Assembly (NCBI RefSeq): GCF_013283645.1
Contig: NZ_JABEKV010000003.1
Location: forward strand, 930,001 to 994,000
Origin: Sinorhizobium psoraleae
GTDB taxonomy: Bacteria; Pseudomonadota; Alphaproteobacteria; Rhizobiales; Rhizobiaceae
Length of the DNA: 64,000 bases
Direction of reading: 5' to 3'
Part shown: positions 17,867 through 27,000 of the stretch, piece by piece
How the letters are laid out: each line of letters begins with the position of its first letter
How positions within the stretch are numbered: position 1 is the stretch's first letter
Made by a program: the position numbers and the translations under genes
The notes under the pieces: generated by a model
What the model was told of the DNA's origin: nothing
Database searches by the model: none
What the model saw: only the letters and a program-made list of their open reading frames with translations

Positions 17867-18751
17867 ATGGCATCTATCGGTTTCATTGGACTGGGTATCA
17901 TGGGCACGCCGATGGCGCGCCACCTGCAGGATGCCGGGTATACGATCGTCACGTCGAAATTCGTCATCCCGCCGCGCAAGGAACTCGTCGACAACGGCCT
18001 TGAAATCGTCGAGACGCCGAAGGCGCTCGCAGAGACGGTCGACACGATCATCCTGATGCTGCCGGACACGCCGGAAGTGAAGGATGTTCTCTTCGGTGAG
18101 AACGGCGTTTTTTACGGCCTTGGCAAGGGCAAGCTCGTCGTCGACATGAGCTCGATCTCGCCGATCGAAACGAAGGAATTCGCAAGGAAGGTCCGTGAAA
18201 CAGGCGCCGAATATATCGACGCGCCGGTTTCCGGCGGCGAGGTCGGCGCGAAGAACGCTTCGCTCAGCATCATGGCCGGCGGCACGCAGGAATCCTTCGA
18301 CCGCGCCCTGCCGCTCTTCAAGCTGATGGGCAAGAACATCACGCTTGTCGGCGATTGCGGCGACGGCCAAGTCACCAAGGTTGCCAACCAGATCATCGTA
18401 GCACTGACGATCGAGGCGGTCTCCGAGGCGCTGGTTTTCGCGTCCAAGGCCGGTGCCGATCCGGCGCGGGTGCGTGAGGCGTTGATGGGCGGTTTTGCTT
18501 CGTCGCGCATTCTCGAGGTCCATGGCGACCGGATGATCAAGCGCACATTCGATCCGGGCTTCCGCATTTCGCTGCATCAGAAGGATCTGAATCTGGCGCT
18601 GCAGGGCGCAAAGAGCCTCGGCATCTCGCTGCCAAACACGGCGGCCACGCAGGAGCTCTTCAACAATTGCGCCGCCAACGGCGACAGCGGGCTCGACCAT
18701 TCCGGTCTCGTCCGGGCGCTGGAGCGGATGGCCAACCACCAGGTTGCCTAA
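17867..18751 (+). CDS. glxR: Tartronate semialdehyde reductase
   Basis: This 294-residue NAD(P)H enzyme of the beta-hydroxyacid dehydrogenase family reduces tartronate semialdehyde to D-glycerate. It shows the Rossmann motif GFIGLGIMGTPMARHL at the N-terminus, the substrate motif DAPVSGGEVGAKNASL (~118) and the catalytic Lys in GQVTKVANQII (~168). The frame is open upstream, but the ATG at 17867 gives the normal N-terminus and has AGGAG before it. It is followed by a GC-rich hairpin before ttuD. Confidence 0.95.
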   Translation: MASIGFIGLGIMGTPMARHLQDAGYTIVTSKFVIPPRKELVDNGLEIVETPKALAETVDTIILMLPDTPEVKDVLFGENGVFYGLGKGKLVVDMSSISPIETKEFARKVRETGAEYIDAPVSGGEVGAKNASLSIMAGGTQESFDRALPLFKLMGKNITLVGDCGDGQVTKVANQIIVALTIEAVSEALVFASKAGADPARVREALMGGFASSRILEVHGDRMIKRTFDPGFRISLHQKDLNLALQGAKSLGISLPNTAATQELFNNCAANGDSGLDHSGLVRALERMANHQVA

Positions 18752-18757
18752 TCCGCA

Positions 18758-18783
18758 GGGCGGCGGTGAGGAGGCCGCCGCCC
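18758..18783 (+). terminator. Hairpin between glxR and ttuD
   Basis: The arms GGGCGGCGG (18758-18766) and CCGCCGCCC (18775-18783) are perfectly paired around an 8-base loop. The position inside the operon suggests partial attenuation or mRNA end protection rather than full termination. Confidence 0.5.
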
Positions 18784-18805
18784 TTCACTTTCAGGGAGAC
18801 ACAAC

Positions 18806-20074
18806 GTGGTACCGATCGCCGATCCGCGAACCTTTCTCGAAATGCTGTTCATGTCGGCCGTTACCGCCGCCGATCCCGCTCGCGTCATCGCCTCGAATCT
18901 GCCGGAAAAGCCGAAGGGGCGAACCGTTGTCGTCGGGGCAGGGAAGGGTGCGGCGCAAATGGCGCGGGCCTTCGAAAAGCTTTGGGATGGTCCGCTGGGT
19001 GGCGCCGTCGTCACCCGTTATGGCTTCGGCGTTCATTGCGAGCGCATCGAGGTGTTGGAGGCTGCTCATCCCGTGCCGGACGAAAGCGGGCTGCACGCCT
19101 CGAAACGCCTTCTCGCCGACGTTGAAGGTCTGACGAAGGACGACCTGGTGGTGGCGCTTGTCTGCGGCGGCGGCTCCGCGCTTTTGCCTTCGCCACCGTC
19201 CGGCCTCTCGCTGCAGGATGAAATCGCCGTCAACCGCGCCTTGCTTGCGTCCGGCGCGCCGATCAGCGCGATGAACTGCGTGCGCAAGCATGTGTCGACG
19301 ATCAAGGGTGGCAGGCTCGCGGCGGCAGCCTATCCCGCGAAAGTCGTTTCGCTTGTGGTCTCGGATATTCCGGGCGACGACCCGGCGCTCGTTGCCTCCG
19401 GTCCGACGATCGCCGACGAGGGCACGCGCGACGACGCGTTGAACGTCATCGAGCGCTACGGGCTGTCATTGCCGGAGAAGGTCATGCAGTGGCTGGCGAC
19501 GGATGCCGCGGACGCGCCCAAACCGTCCGATCCGAAGTTTGCCCGAAACGAAGTGCGCCTGATCGCCTCGGCTACAGTCTCGCTCGGAGCCGCCGCCGCC
19601 CGCGCCCGCGAAGCCGGGATCGAGGCAATCATTCTGTCCGACGCGATCGAAGGTGAGGCGCGTGAGGTCGGGCGCGTCCATGCGGCGATCGCGCGTGAGG
19701 TGGCTCAGCGCGGCCGGCCGTTCTCCAAACCTGTCGTGGTCCTTTCAGGCGGTGAAACGACCGTAACGATCAAGGGGCAAGGAAGGGGCGGCCGCAACAG
19801 CGAATTTCTCCTGTCGCTGGCACTCGCCATCGACGGGGTTCAAGGCGTTTCGGCGCTTGCCGCCGATACCGACGGGATCGACGGCTCGGAAGACAATGCC
19901 GGTGCCTTTGCCGACAGTACGACGATTGCCCGGCTTCGCGGACAACGGCTGGACCCGGCGGCTCTGCTTCAACGCAACGATAGCTGGACGGCGTTCGATG
20001 CGCTCGGCGATATCTTTAAACCGGGACCGACAGGCACCAATGTCAACGACTTTCGGGCTATCCTCGTGCAGTGA
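18806..20074 (+). CDS. ttuD: Glycerate 2-kinase, MOFRL family (TtuD-type)
   Basis: This 422-residue enzyme of the family once called hydroxypyruvate reductase TtuD is now known to phosphorylate glycerate to 2-phosphoglycerate. It would link the glyoxylate route to central metabolism. Motifs are VVGAGKGAAQMARAFEKLW (~37), the glycine-rich LVCGGGSALLPSPPSGL (~114), SDIPGDDPALVASGPT (~190) and the MOFRL domain SGGETTVTIKGQGRGGRNSE (~312) with ADTDGIDGSEDNAGA. The start is GTG at 18806 behind GGGAG. It ends the gcl cluster. Confidence 0.92.
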   Translation: MVPIADPRTFLEMLFMSAVTAADPARVIASNLPEKPKGRTVVVGAGKGAAQMARAFEKLWDGPLGGAVVTRYGFGVHCERIEVLEAAHPVPDESGLHASKRLLADVEGLTKDDLVVALVCGGGSALLPSPPSGLSLQDEIAVNRALLASGAPISAMNCVRKHVSTIKGGRLAAAAYPAKVVSLVVSDIPGDDPALVASGPTIADEGTRDDALNVIERYGLSLPEKVMQWLATDAADAPKPSDPKFARNEVRLIASATVSLGAAAARAREAGIEAIILSDAIEGEAREVGRVHAAIAREVAQRGRPFSKPVVVLSGGETTVTIKGQGRGGRNSEFLLSLALAIDGVQGVSALAADTDGIDGSEDNAGAFADSTTIARLRGQRLDPAALLQRNDSWTAFDALGDIFKPGPTGTNVNDFRAILVQ

Positions 20075-20101
20075 CTGACGGGGCGAACCCCGCCGGCCTT
20101 T

Positions 20102-20121
20102 GCGCGTCCGATAGGACGCGC
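20102..20121. terminator. Hairpin between convergent ttuD and hsp20
   Basis: GCGCGTCC (20102-20109) pairs with GGACGCGC (20114-20121) across a GATA loop, inside a wider GC-rich inverted region. It lies between two convergent genes, without a T-run. Confidence 0.6.
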
Positions 20122-20147
20122 AGGCGCCGGCACGTCGTTGCAGGGGT

Positions 20148-20660
20148 TTATTCGGCGTTGATCGCGATGCGCTTGGACTTGTTCTGGCTCTGCTCCGTTT
20201 TCGGAAGCGTGACGCTCAGTACGCCGTTCTTGAAGGTCGCTTTGACCTGGCCCTCGTCGATGTCGTATCCCAGCGGAATGCGCCGTTCAAAGCGGCCGTA
20301 GTAGCGCTCGGAGAACTGATTTTCCTTGTCTTCGCTCTCGGCGCGTTTTTCGCCTCGCAGCGTCAGGACGCCCTCGGCGAGGGACAGATCGACATCCTTC
20401 TCTTCGAGCCCGGGCAATTCCGCCGTTACCCTGATCTCCTTGTCGCGGTCGGTGACTTCGACATTGGGCCAACCCGCGCCGAAGGCCGGGTGGTTCGAGA
20501 ACGAAAGCGGCATGCGCTGATCGAAATTGCGGAAGACATCATCGAACAGTCGATTCATTTCCCGGTGAAGCATCAGGAACGGATCGCGGTCGCCATCGCG
20601 ATAGGACGTCGGGACGCGCTCCTGGGCGCGGCCCCATGGAATGAGATCACGTACGTTCAT
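20148..20660 (-). CDS. Small heat-shock protein, Hsp20 family (second gene)
   Basis: This 170-residue alpha-crystallin-domain chaperone binds unfolding proteins. The N-terminal arm shows FLMLHREMNRLFDDVF. The crystallin domain spans ~60-160, with VEVTDRDKEIRVTAELPGLEEKDVDLSLAEG, split here only for description, and the strand motif FKNGVLSVTLPK. It ends SQNKSKRIAINAE. The sequence is of the class C/M-type rather than the IbpA-type of its neighbour. AAGGAGC precedes the ATG. It lies 94 bp downstream of the IbpA-like gene on the same strand, so it is probably co-induced by heat. Confidence 0.93.
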   Translation of the reverse strand: MNVRDLIPWGRAQERVPTSYRDGDRDPFLMLHREMNRLFDDVFRNFDQRMPLSFSNHPAFGAGWPNVEVTDRDKEIRVTAELPGLEEKDVDLSLAEGVLTLRGEKRAESEDKENQFSERYYGRFERRIPLGYDIDEGQVKATFKNGVLSVTLPKTEQSQNKSKRIAINAE

Positions 20661-20691
20661 TTGTCAGCTCCTTTTTCGTTTGTCGCCGTCA

Positions 20692-20723
20692 GCCGAAACA
20701 CCGGGGTCGGCCGGCGTTTCGGC
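20692..20723 (-). other. Stem-loop between the two hsp20 genes
   Basis: An 11-bp stem with one G-T pair (minus-strand arms GCCGAAACGCC and GGTGTTTCGGC, ten-base loop) occupies the spacer between the heat-shock genes. It ends ~30 bp before the second gene's start. It could act as a processing or attenuation site that sets the ratio of the two chaperones. Confidence 0.5.
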
Positions 20724-20754
20724 GATCTTCCTCATAGGGCGGTCGTTCGGCGCG

Positions 20755-21234
20755 CTATGCGGCCTGCTTGCCACCTTCGGCCCGCTCGTGGTCCTCGATC
20801 GGGGGCAGGGCCTTGGCCTGCTGAATCTCGATCCGGCGCGGCTTCATCTGCTCGGGCAGCTCACGGACGAGATCGATTGCCAACAGGCCGTTGGCGAGAT
20901 TGGCACCCGTGACCGTCACATAGTCAGCCAATTGGAATCGGCGATCGAAGTTGCGGCCCGCTATGCCGCGATAGAGGTATTCCGCCTTGTCCTCTCCGGC
21001 TTTTTCGCCGCGCACGACAAGCAACTGCGGCTCGTGCATGATGGAGATTTCTTCGGGCGTGAAACCGGCGACCGACATCATGACGCGATAGTGGTTATCG
21101 CCGACGCGCATGATGTCGTAGGGCGGCCAATTGTCAGCTGGCGCCAATCGACTTGCTGCGTCGAGCAGGTCGAAAACATGGTCAAACCCCACGCTGGACC
21201 GGGAGAGGGGAGAAAAGTCGAGTGTTGTTCTCAT
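20755..21234 (-). CDS. ibpA: Small heat-shock protein, IbpA-like
   Basis: This 159-residue chaperone begins MRTTLDFSPLSRSSVGFD, the usual start of rhizobial class A small heat-shock proteins. The crystallin domain follows, with YDIMRVGDNHYRVMMSVAGF and YLYRGIAGRNFDRRFQLAD, and the conserved LANGLLAIDLVRELPE. There are two ATGs. The one at 21234 has an 8-base spacing from AAGGAGG, while the one at 21240 is only two bases away, so 21234 is preferred. It is the first gene of a heat-shock pair under an RpoH-like promoter and a ROSE-like leader. Confidence 0.93.
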   Translation of the reverse strand: MRTTLDFSPLSRSSVGFDHVFDLLDAASRLAPADNWPPYDIMRVGDNHYRVMMSVAGFTPEEISIMHEPQLLVVRGEKAGEDKAEYLYRGIAGRNFDRRFQLADYVTVTGANLANGLLAIDLVRELPEQMKPRRIEIQQAKALPPIEDHERAEGGKQAA

Positions 21235-21236
21235 AG

Positions 21237-21323
21237 CCATATCCTCCTTGAGCAACATGGACGATGAGGAGCGCCGAAGAGAGCGGTGCTCCTCGACTGC
21301 GAGCCCCGGAAAAGGCGGCTCGC
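21237..21323 (-). promoter_or_regulatory. ROSE-type RNA thermometer in the hsp20 leader
   Basis: Transcribed leftwards, the leader folds into three hairpins in a row. They are arms at 21323-21317/21305-21299 (GCGAGCC with GGCTCGC), at 21294-21288/21272-21266 (GAGGAGC with GCTCCTC), and a last weak stem at 21260-21237 that closes with CCAT/ATGG. In this last stem the segment GTTGCT faces the ribosome site GGAGGAT. A UUGCU stretch opposite the Shine-Dalgarno region, with non-canonical pairs, is the signature of ROSE elements known from rhizobial hsp20 genes. These melt at heat-shock temperature. Confidence 0.75.
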
Positions 21324-21330
21324 ACCTCCG

Positions 21331-21358
21331 ATTTAGGTACTTCCGCAGCGGTTTCAAG
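21331..21358 (-). promoter_or_regulatory. RpoH-like heat-shock promoter of the hsp20 pair
   Basis: On the minus strand CTTGAAA (21358-21352) is followed after 13 bases by ACCTAAAT (21338-21331). This resembles the sigma-32 consensus CTTGAAA and CCCCATNT. It lies just upstream of the ROSE-like leader. The -10 part is imperfect. Confidence 0.55.
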
Positions 21359-21533
21359 GGGCTGCGCGAGCTGCAGCCGCGTTATCGACGGCCGAATGGA
21401 AAGTTAGAGGCAAGCCATTGTAAAACCTTGTGAAATTTCAATGTCGATTCGACTTGATTTTCTGAAATCGGCGCCAATATCTGTGTGGGATCTTTGTAAG
21501 CGATCCATTGGTGGCGTGTGAAAGGAGGAAAAA

Positions 21534-21839
21534 ATGCTTCTCAATGAGATTCCCTGGACAATTCCCCTCACAGTACGTCTTTCAAGTGGCATCACGCATA
21601 CCTTCAACTCCGTATATGAAGCTCTGGACTTCCTCGAAAACGAGTGGCCGCTACGCAAGGGCCAGCGTTACGAGCGGGCGGTGCGCACCTGCCGCGGCGC
21701 GCTTAACCGGATGACGCCTGCCGCGGTTGCCCGAGAGGCCTTCGTGGCTGCCTGCCTTGAAGCGGGAATACCGATTGTGATGACCGGCCATCCAGCGCGT
21801 CAGCAAGCGGCTGAACCCAAAACGACCCGGAGTGCATGA
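21534..21839 (+). CDS. DUF982 family protein
   Basis: This 101-residue cytosolic protein belongs to DUF982, a family almost confined to rhizobia and relatives and often present in many copies. Typical features are TVRLSSGITHTFNSVYEALDFLENEWP in the first half, named in two parts as TVRLSSG and EALDFL, and the following basic helix CRGALNRMTPAAVAREAFVA. AAAGGAGG precedes the ATG at 21534. The function of the family is unknown. It is divergent from the heat-shock pair and convergent with pbpC. Confidence 0.85.
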   Translation: MLLNEIPWTIPLTVRLSSGITHTFNSVYEALDFLENEWPLRKGQRYERAVRTCRGALNRMTPAAVAREAFVAACLEAGIPIVMTGHPARQQAAEPKTTRSA

Positions 21840-21860
21840 GCCTGTGCATGATGAGGGCGG

Positions 21861-21886
21861 CCTTTGCATGACACCTTTGCATGACA
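21861..21886 (+). repeat. 13-bp direct tandem duplication
   Basis: CCTTTGCATGACA occurs twice head to tail (21861-21873, 21874-21886). A related TGTGCATGATGA lies just before it. It sits between the DUF982 stop and the hairpin at 21896. Confidence 0.8.
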
Positions 21887-21895
21887 AGGGCCGAC

Positions 21896-21938
21896 GCACC
21901 CGTCCACCGATCGGAACGGATGATCGGTGGACGGGTGC
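21896..21938. terminator. 17-bp perfect stem between DUF982 gene and pbpC
   Basis: The arms at 21896-21912 and 21922-21938 are perfect inverted repeats of 17 bases (GCACCCGTCCACCGATC) with a 9-base loop. It lies between two convergent genes and so is a likely bidirectional terminator. Confidence 0.75.
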
Positions 21939-21990
21939 AAAGCCTTGCGAAAAGTGCCGCGCTTGATGCCGGTCACTGATCTGGCAGGCA

Positions 21991-24075
21991 TTATTCGACG
22001 AAAACACGAACGCTCGCAGCGCGCCCTATCGCATCGATGACCGTCAAGGTGGAATAGCCGCCGCCGTCCGGAAGCCATTGGCTGGTGCGGCGTCGGGTGA
22101 CATCGGGCAACGGCCGGCCGTTGGCAAGCCAGCGGAAGGGGGCGCGCCCGCCCTGCAGCTTGAGCGTCAATGGCATCATGGCCTCGCCGCTCATCGCGCC
22201 AAGTTCCACCCGCGCGCCTTCCGGCGGAAAGACGATCTGCGGCGCCGGCTCGCGTGCCGATGCCGAAAGCAGGCCGCTTGCGGTCATCGAAAAGCGCCTT
22301 TGGCTGATCGACAGGTCGGCCTGTGCAAGTCGCACGGCGCCGGCCGGGGCATCCGGCAGCGGCGTGATGGCAATCCCCGATTTGGCGAAGGCTTCGAACA
22401 GGATCGGTGCGGCGGCGCCGTAGCCGGTCAATCCCGGCACGGCGCCGTTGTCGGGCCGGCCGACCCAGACGCCAAGCACGTGGCGGCCGTCGAAGCCGAC
22501 GGACCAGGCATCGCGATAGCCGTAGCTGGTGCCGGTCTTGTAGGCGATGCCGCGCTGACGGCTGCCGGCGGGCGGCAGCACGTCGGAGAGGATATCGGCG
22601 ACATGCCAGGCGGCAACGGTCGAGAGCAGCGGTTCCCCATCGATCAGGCCGGCCTTCCCCTCGACGCCGTCGCCGAGGCGCACCGGCCAGCCGCGATTTG
22701 CCAGTCCCGCATAAAGCTGAACGAGGTCGCGCAAGGTGATGCCGACACCGCCGAGGCCGATCGCAAGCCCTGGCGCCTCGTTCGGCGGCAGCGCAGGCCG
22801 CACATCGGCCCGGCGAAAGCGCACCATCAGCCGGGTGGGGCCAACGGCATCAAGCAGACGGATTGCCGGCACGTTGAGCGAGAGTTGCAGCGCTTGCCGA
22901 ATGCTGACGTCACCCTGGTAGCTCATATCGAAGTTGCGTGGCCGATAGCCGAAGAAATCCGCCGGCCGGTCCTCGATGATCGTCTCCTGGCTGACCAGCC
23001 CCTCTTCGAAGGCCAATCCATAGATGAATGGCTTCAGCGTCGAGCCCGGCGATCGCGTGACCCGCGTCATGTCGATCCAGCCGGCGCGGCTCGCATCAAA
23101 ATAGGCGGCCGAACCGACCTCGCCGACGATCTCTCCGCTGCGGACATCGGCCATCACCATGGCGACGGAGACCTTGGGCCCGAGCTTTGCCGCCCCCTCG
23201 CGGGCGACAGCCTCGAGACCGTCCTGAATGTCGCGACGCAGCGTCGTGTGGTGGCGGAGGACCTTCGGCTTCTGACGGAGTGCGGCCTCCGCCAAATGCG
23301 CGGCGTGAGCCGGAAGCTGACGGCGTCGGTTCGGCACAGCCGTCATGTCTGCGCGTTCTATCTCACCTTCGCCGATTACCTTGGCAACCGCCATGCGGGT
23401 CAGCACCCTTTTACGCGCGGCTTCCGCGGCGGAGAGGTTGCGGTCCGGACGGCGCTTCTCCGGCAGTTGCGGCAGCGCCACGAGCAGAGCGGCCTCGGCA
23501 ACGGAGAGGCGGCGCGGTTCCTTGCCGAACCAGGCAAGGCTTGCCGCACGCACGCCTTCGAGATTGCCGCCATAGGGCGCGCGCGTCAGATAGACGTCGA
23601 GGATCTGATCCTTGTTGAGGCGGCGCTCGATCTGGATGGCGCGAGCGAGCTGCAGGAGTTTCGCCGTCACCGTGCGCTCCCGACGCGGCTCGATCAGCCT
23701 TGCAACCTGCATGGAAAGTGTCGACGCGCCGGAAACGATGCGGCCGTTGGTGACGAACTGCAGCGCCGCGCGGCCGAGCGCCAGGGGATCGACGCCGTGA
23801 TGATCGCGAAAGCGCTGATCCTCATAGGCAATCATCATCTCCAGGAAGCGCGGGTCAACATCTGCCACGGTTGTCTTCAGGCGCCATAAGCCATGCTTCG
23901 TGGCGAAGGCGCGCAGCAATTGTCCATCCTTGTCGAGAACCTCGGCCGAGACATCCATCGCTCCTTCGATCGGCGGGGGAAATGCCTTGTCGGCCCACGC
24001 GAGTCCCAAGAGTGCTCCCGCGAGCATGAACAGCCCGACTGGCACACCGACGAGACGTTTTCTCCGGATGGACAT
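21991..24075 (-). CDS. pbpC: Penicillin-binding protein 1C (glycosyltransferase/transpeptidase)
   Basis: This 694-residue bifunctional peptidoglycan synthase is anchored by one N-terminal membrane segment (VGVPVGLFMLAGALLGLAW). The glycosyltransferase 51 domain shows EDQRFRDHHGVDP (~84) and SGASTLSMQVAR. The transpeptidase domain shows the active-site Ser in SPGSTLKPF (~343) and the KTG motif in YKTGTSYGYRDAW (~520). A C-terminal BiPBP_C domain of ~85 residues follows, with FRWLANGRPLP. It begins 8 bp after the alpha-2-macroglobulin gene, the partnership known from E. coli pbpC-yfhM. The arrangement suggests repair of the wall after attack. Confidence 0.95.
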   Translation of the reverse strand: MSIRRKRLVGVPVGLFMLAGALLGLAWADKAFPPPIEGAMDVSAEVLDKDGQLLRAFATKHGLWRLKTTVADVDPRFLEMMIAYEDQRFRDHHGVDPLALGRAALQFVTNGRIVSGASTLSMQVARLIEPRRERTVTAKLLQLARAIQIERRLNKDQILDVYLTRAPYGGNLEGVRAASLAWFGKEPRRLSVAEAALLVALPQLPEKRRPDRNLSAAEAARKRVLTRMAVAKVIGEGEIERADMTAVPNRRRQLPAHAAHLAEAALRQKPKVLRHHTTLRRDIQDGLEAVAREGAAKLGPKVSVAMVMADVRSGEIVGEVGSAAYFDASRAGWIDMTRVTRSPGSTLKPFIYGLAFEEGLVSQETIIEDRPADFFGYRPRNFDMSYQGDVSIRQALQLSLNVPAIRLLDAVGPTRLMVRFRRADVRPALPPNEAPGLAIGLGGVGITLRDLVQLYAGLANRGWPVRLGDGVEGKAGLIDGEPLLSTVAAWHVADILSDVLPPAGSRQRGIAYKTGTSYGYRDAWSVGFDGRHVLGVWVGRPDNGAVPGLTGYGAAAPILFEAFAKSGIAITPLPDAPAGAVRLAQADLSISQRRFSMTASGLLSASAREPAPQIVFPPEGARVELGAMSGEAMMPLTLKLQGGRAPFRWLANGRPLPDVTRRRTSQWLPDGGGYSTLTVIDAIGRAASVRVFVE

Positions 24076-24083
24076 CGCGCGTC

Positions 24084-27000
24084 CTACTGTGCTGCCAGCA
24101 CCTCCATGCGCCCGGTTGCCGTTCGCGCCGAGAATTGCGGCCGGTACATGTCTTCCACGCTTGCTGCCGGATGATCATAGATGCCGGGCGTCACCGCACG
24201 CACGACATAGGCGAGCGTGATTTCTCGGTTGTCGCCGGTGGATCGATCGAAGGCCGCAATGAAGCGATCGCTACGGAACTCGGTGTGGGCAGCCTCCACC
24301 TCGCCGATCCATTCGAAGTTCGAAAGCTGGGCGCTGTCGACAAGGTTCGGATTGTCGATCCCGAAGCCGGCCGGCAAGAGATCGTTGATCAGGACGCGGG
24401 ATGGCCAGTCATTGCTTTCGGTGACCTTGAGCACGACGACATAGCGCTCGTTCTGCCGCGCTTCGCTGACATTGGCCTCGGCGCCGTCGAGCGTGTAGTA
24501 GGTGCGCTCGATCGTGAAGCCTTCGCCGCCCGCGGACAACGGCTGAGCCGGGGCGGCCACCGTGGTGACCACGGCGGAGACCGCGTCGGTGCCGTTGTTG
24601 CGGATCACGACCGGCTGCTGCATGAGGGCGTCACCGCTCATGCGTGCGGCATAGCTGCCGGATCGCTCAGCGCCGTTGACGTCGAGCCTCATGTCCTCGT
24701 CGCCGCCCTGGATGGCGCGCGCGGCGAGCAGCATCCAGGTCTGCTCCTGCGTGCTCGTATATTTCGCCTCCTGCCATTCTCTCGCGACAACCTTCGAGAG
24801 TTCCGGAATGATCGCGGGCACGGGCCGGCTTTCCGCGGCGAGTGCCAGCACCGCCGCGTCGTCGCGCAGCGACGACCCGTAGTCGGCCCGGGCGAGGCTG
24901 ACCTTGACCAGGCCGGAGCCCGTCGACATGTTCAGCGACGCCGCGAAGATGTCTTGCGAGCGCGCCGCATCGCCGTAGAGCGCCAGCGCTGCGGCGATAT
25001 GCGCCTTGGCAAGCGGCGTCGGGAAATCGTCGAGCATCGTGTCGGCGTAATAGCGAAGGTCGCTGATCGCCGCCTTGCGATTGCGGGCGAGCACGTAGAG
25101 CGCATAGGCGATCTCGTTGCCGCGGTCCTTGACGTTGGTCTCATAGCTCAGCGCGTTCTGCAGATTTTCGAGTGCCTGCACCATCGCCTGTTCGGGCACG
25201 TCATATTTCTGCTCGCGGGCACGTGTCAGGAAATCGCTCACATAGGCATCGAGCCAGAGATCGCCTGAACCGGGGCTCCAGAGGCCGAAGCTGCCGGAGG
25301 AAGATTGGTAGGCGAGCACGCTGTAGATCGCATCCTGCACGCGCTTGTTCACCGCTTCGTCGTCGGCAAGGCCGGACTGTTTTGCAAGTTCGCTGAGATA
25401 GAGCAGCGGCAGCGCGCGGCTCGTCGTCTGTTCGGCGCAGCCATAGGGATAGCGGTCGAGCGTCATCAGCAGCGCCGGGATGTCGAAGGCGGCCGAGCGT
25501 GTGACGTTCAGGCTGACCGAAGCGCCTTGCAATAGGCTGTCGGCGAGCAGCTGGTCGTCCACGGTAAGGCTGCTGCCCGCAGCGATGTTGACGACCTGCC
25601 GCTGGGTGACCGGCAACGCGGCCGGACGGATCGGAATGTTCAGCGCCTGCTCGATCGACAGGCCGGAGGCGTTCGAAAGTTCGACAGTGACGACCCCGTT
25701 GCCGGGATATTGGCCGCTCAGCGGCAGCGTCACCGCGGACTTGCCGCCGGCATCGAGCCGCACGGTTTCGGCCGCGCCTGTCTGCTCCACGGTCACCGGA
25801 CCGTTGGTCGTCACCCGCAAGCGATAGTCGCCGGCTGGCGCATCCGTGTTGGCAATGTCGAGCCTCAGTTGCGCCCGATCTCCCGGAGCCAGGAACTTCG
25901 GCAGGCTTGCGGTCACCACGACCGGGTCACGGATCACGACGTCCTTGATCGCATGGCCAACACCGGATTTTGTCCACGTGACGGCCATGATACGTGCCGT
26001 TCCGTTGAACTGCGGGATATCGAAGCTGACCTTCGCCTCACCGTCCGCATCGAGCTTCACTGGCCCGGAAAAGAAGGCAACCAGCTTTTCCGTCGGCGGG
26101 CTGCCCTGCAGCGGCATTTGCCCGCCGTCGCCGCCAGTACGCAACCGACCGGTGGCACCGAGCGAGCCGTCGATCAAGCGTCCGTAGAGGTCGCGGATTT
26201 CGACGCCGAGCTGCCTTTGGCCGAAGTACCACCCATCGGGATCGGGTGCCTCGTAGCGCGTGAGGTTCAGAATGCCGACATCGACGGCGGCGATTGTGAC
26301 GTAAGCGTTCTCGTTCGCGCCTGCCCCTCGCACCTTGAGATTGATATCAAGAGGCCGGCGCGGTTGCGTCGTCTCGGGCGCGTCGAGCGTGACTGCGAGC
26401 TTGCGGTCTGCCGGATCGACGGCGAGCCACTTGATGCCGATCGCTCGCATCGGCATGCGGCTCTCCCGGGCATCACCGGGACGAAAAAGCGTCGCAGTGA
26501 CATAGGCGCCGGCACCCCAGTCGGCGGTGACCGGCAATTCCACCTCGCCACCGGTTTCGGCAATGGTCGCGGTTTTCGTCGCGATCAGATCTTCGGTTCC
26601 GACGGTTACCAGAAGCTCACCCGCGAAGCGTGGCGAGACCTTCAGTTTCGCGGTCTCGCCGATCGCGTATTTTTCCTTGTCGAGAGCAATTTCCAGCCCG
26701 TCCGGTGTTTCAGTCGAGGTTGCCGCGACATACCAGCCGGCATCGAATTCGACGCTGGAGGCAGGTCCGTCGACCGCAGCCGTCTCGATCTCGAGGCGGT
26801 AGCGACCCCAGCCGACCGGCACGGCGATTGCTGCACCGCCTGCGGTCACGTCGACGGTGCCATTCGCCACCTGTTTCGTGGAGATGACCGGCTCGTATTT
26901 CCAGGCGCTCCCGTCCCGATACCATTGGTAATTGCGTTCGACGCTGATCAGCTTCCAGAGCAAGCCGGACATCGGTATTTTCGTGCCGTCCTCCCCGACC

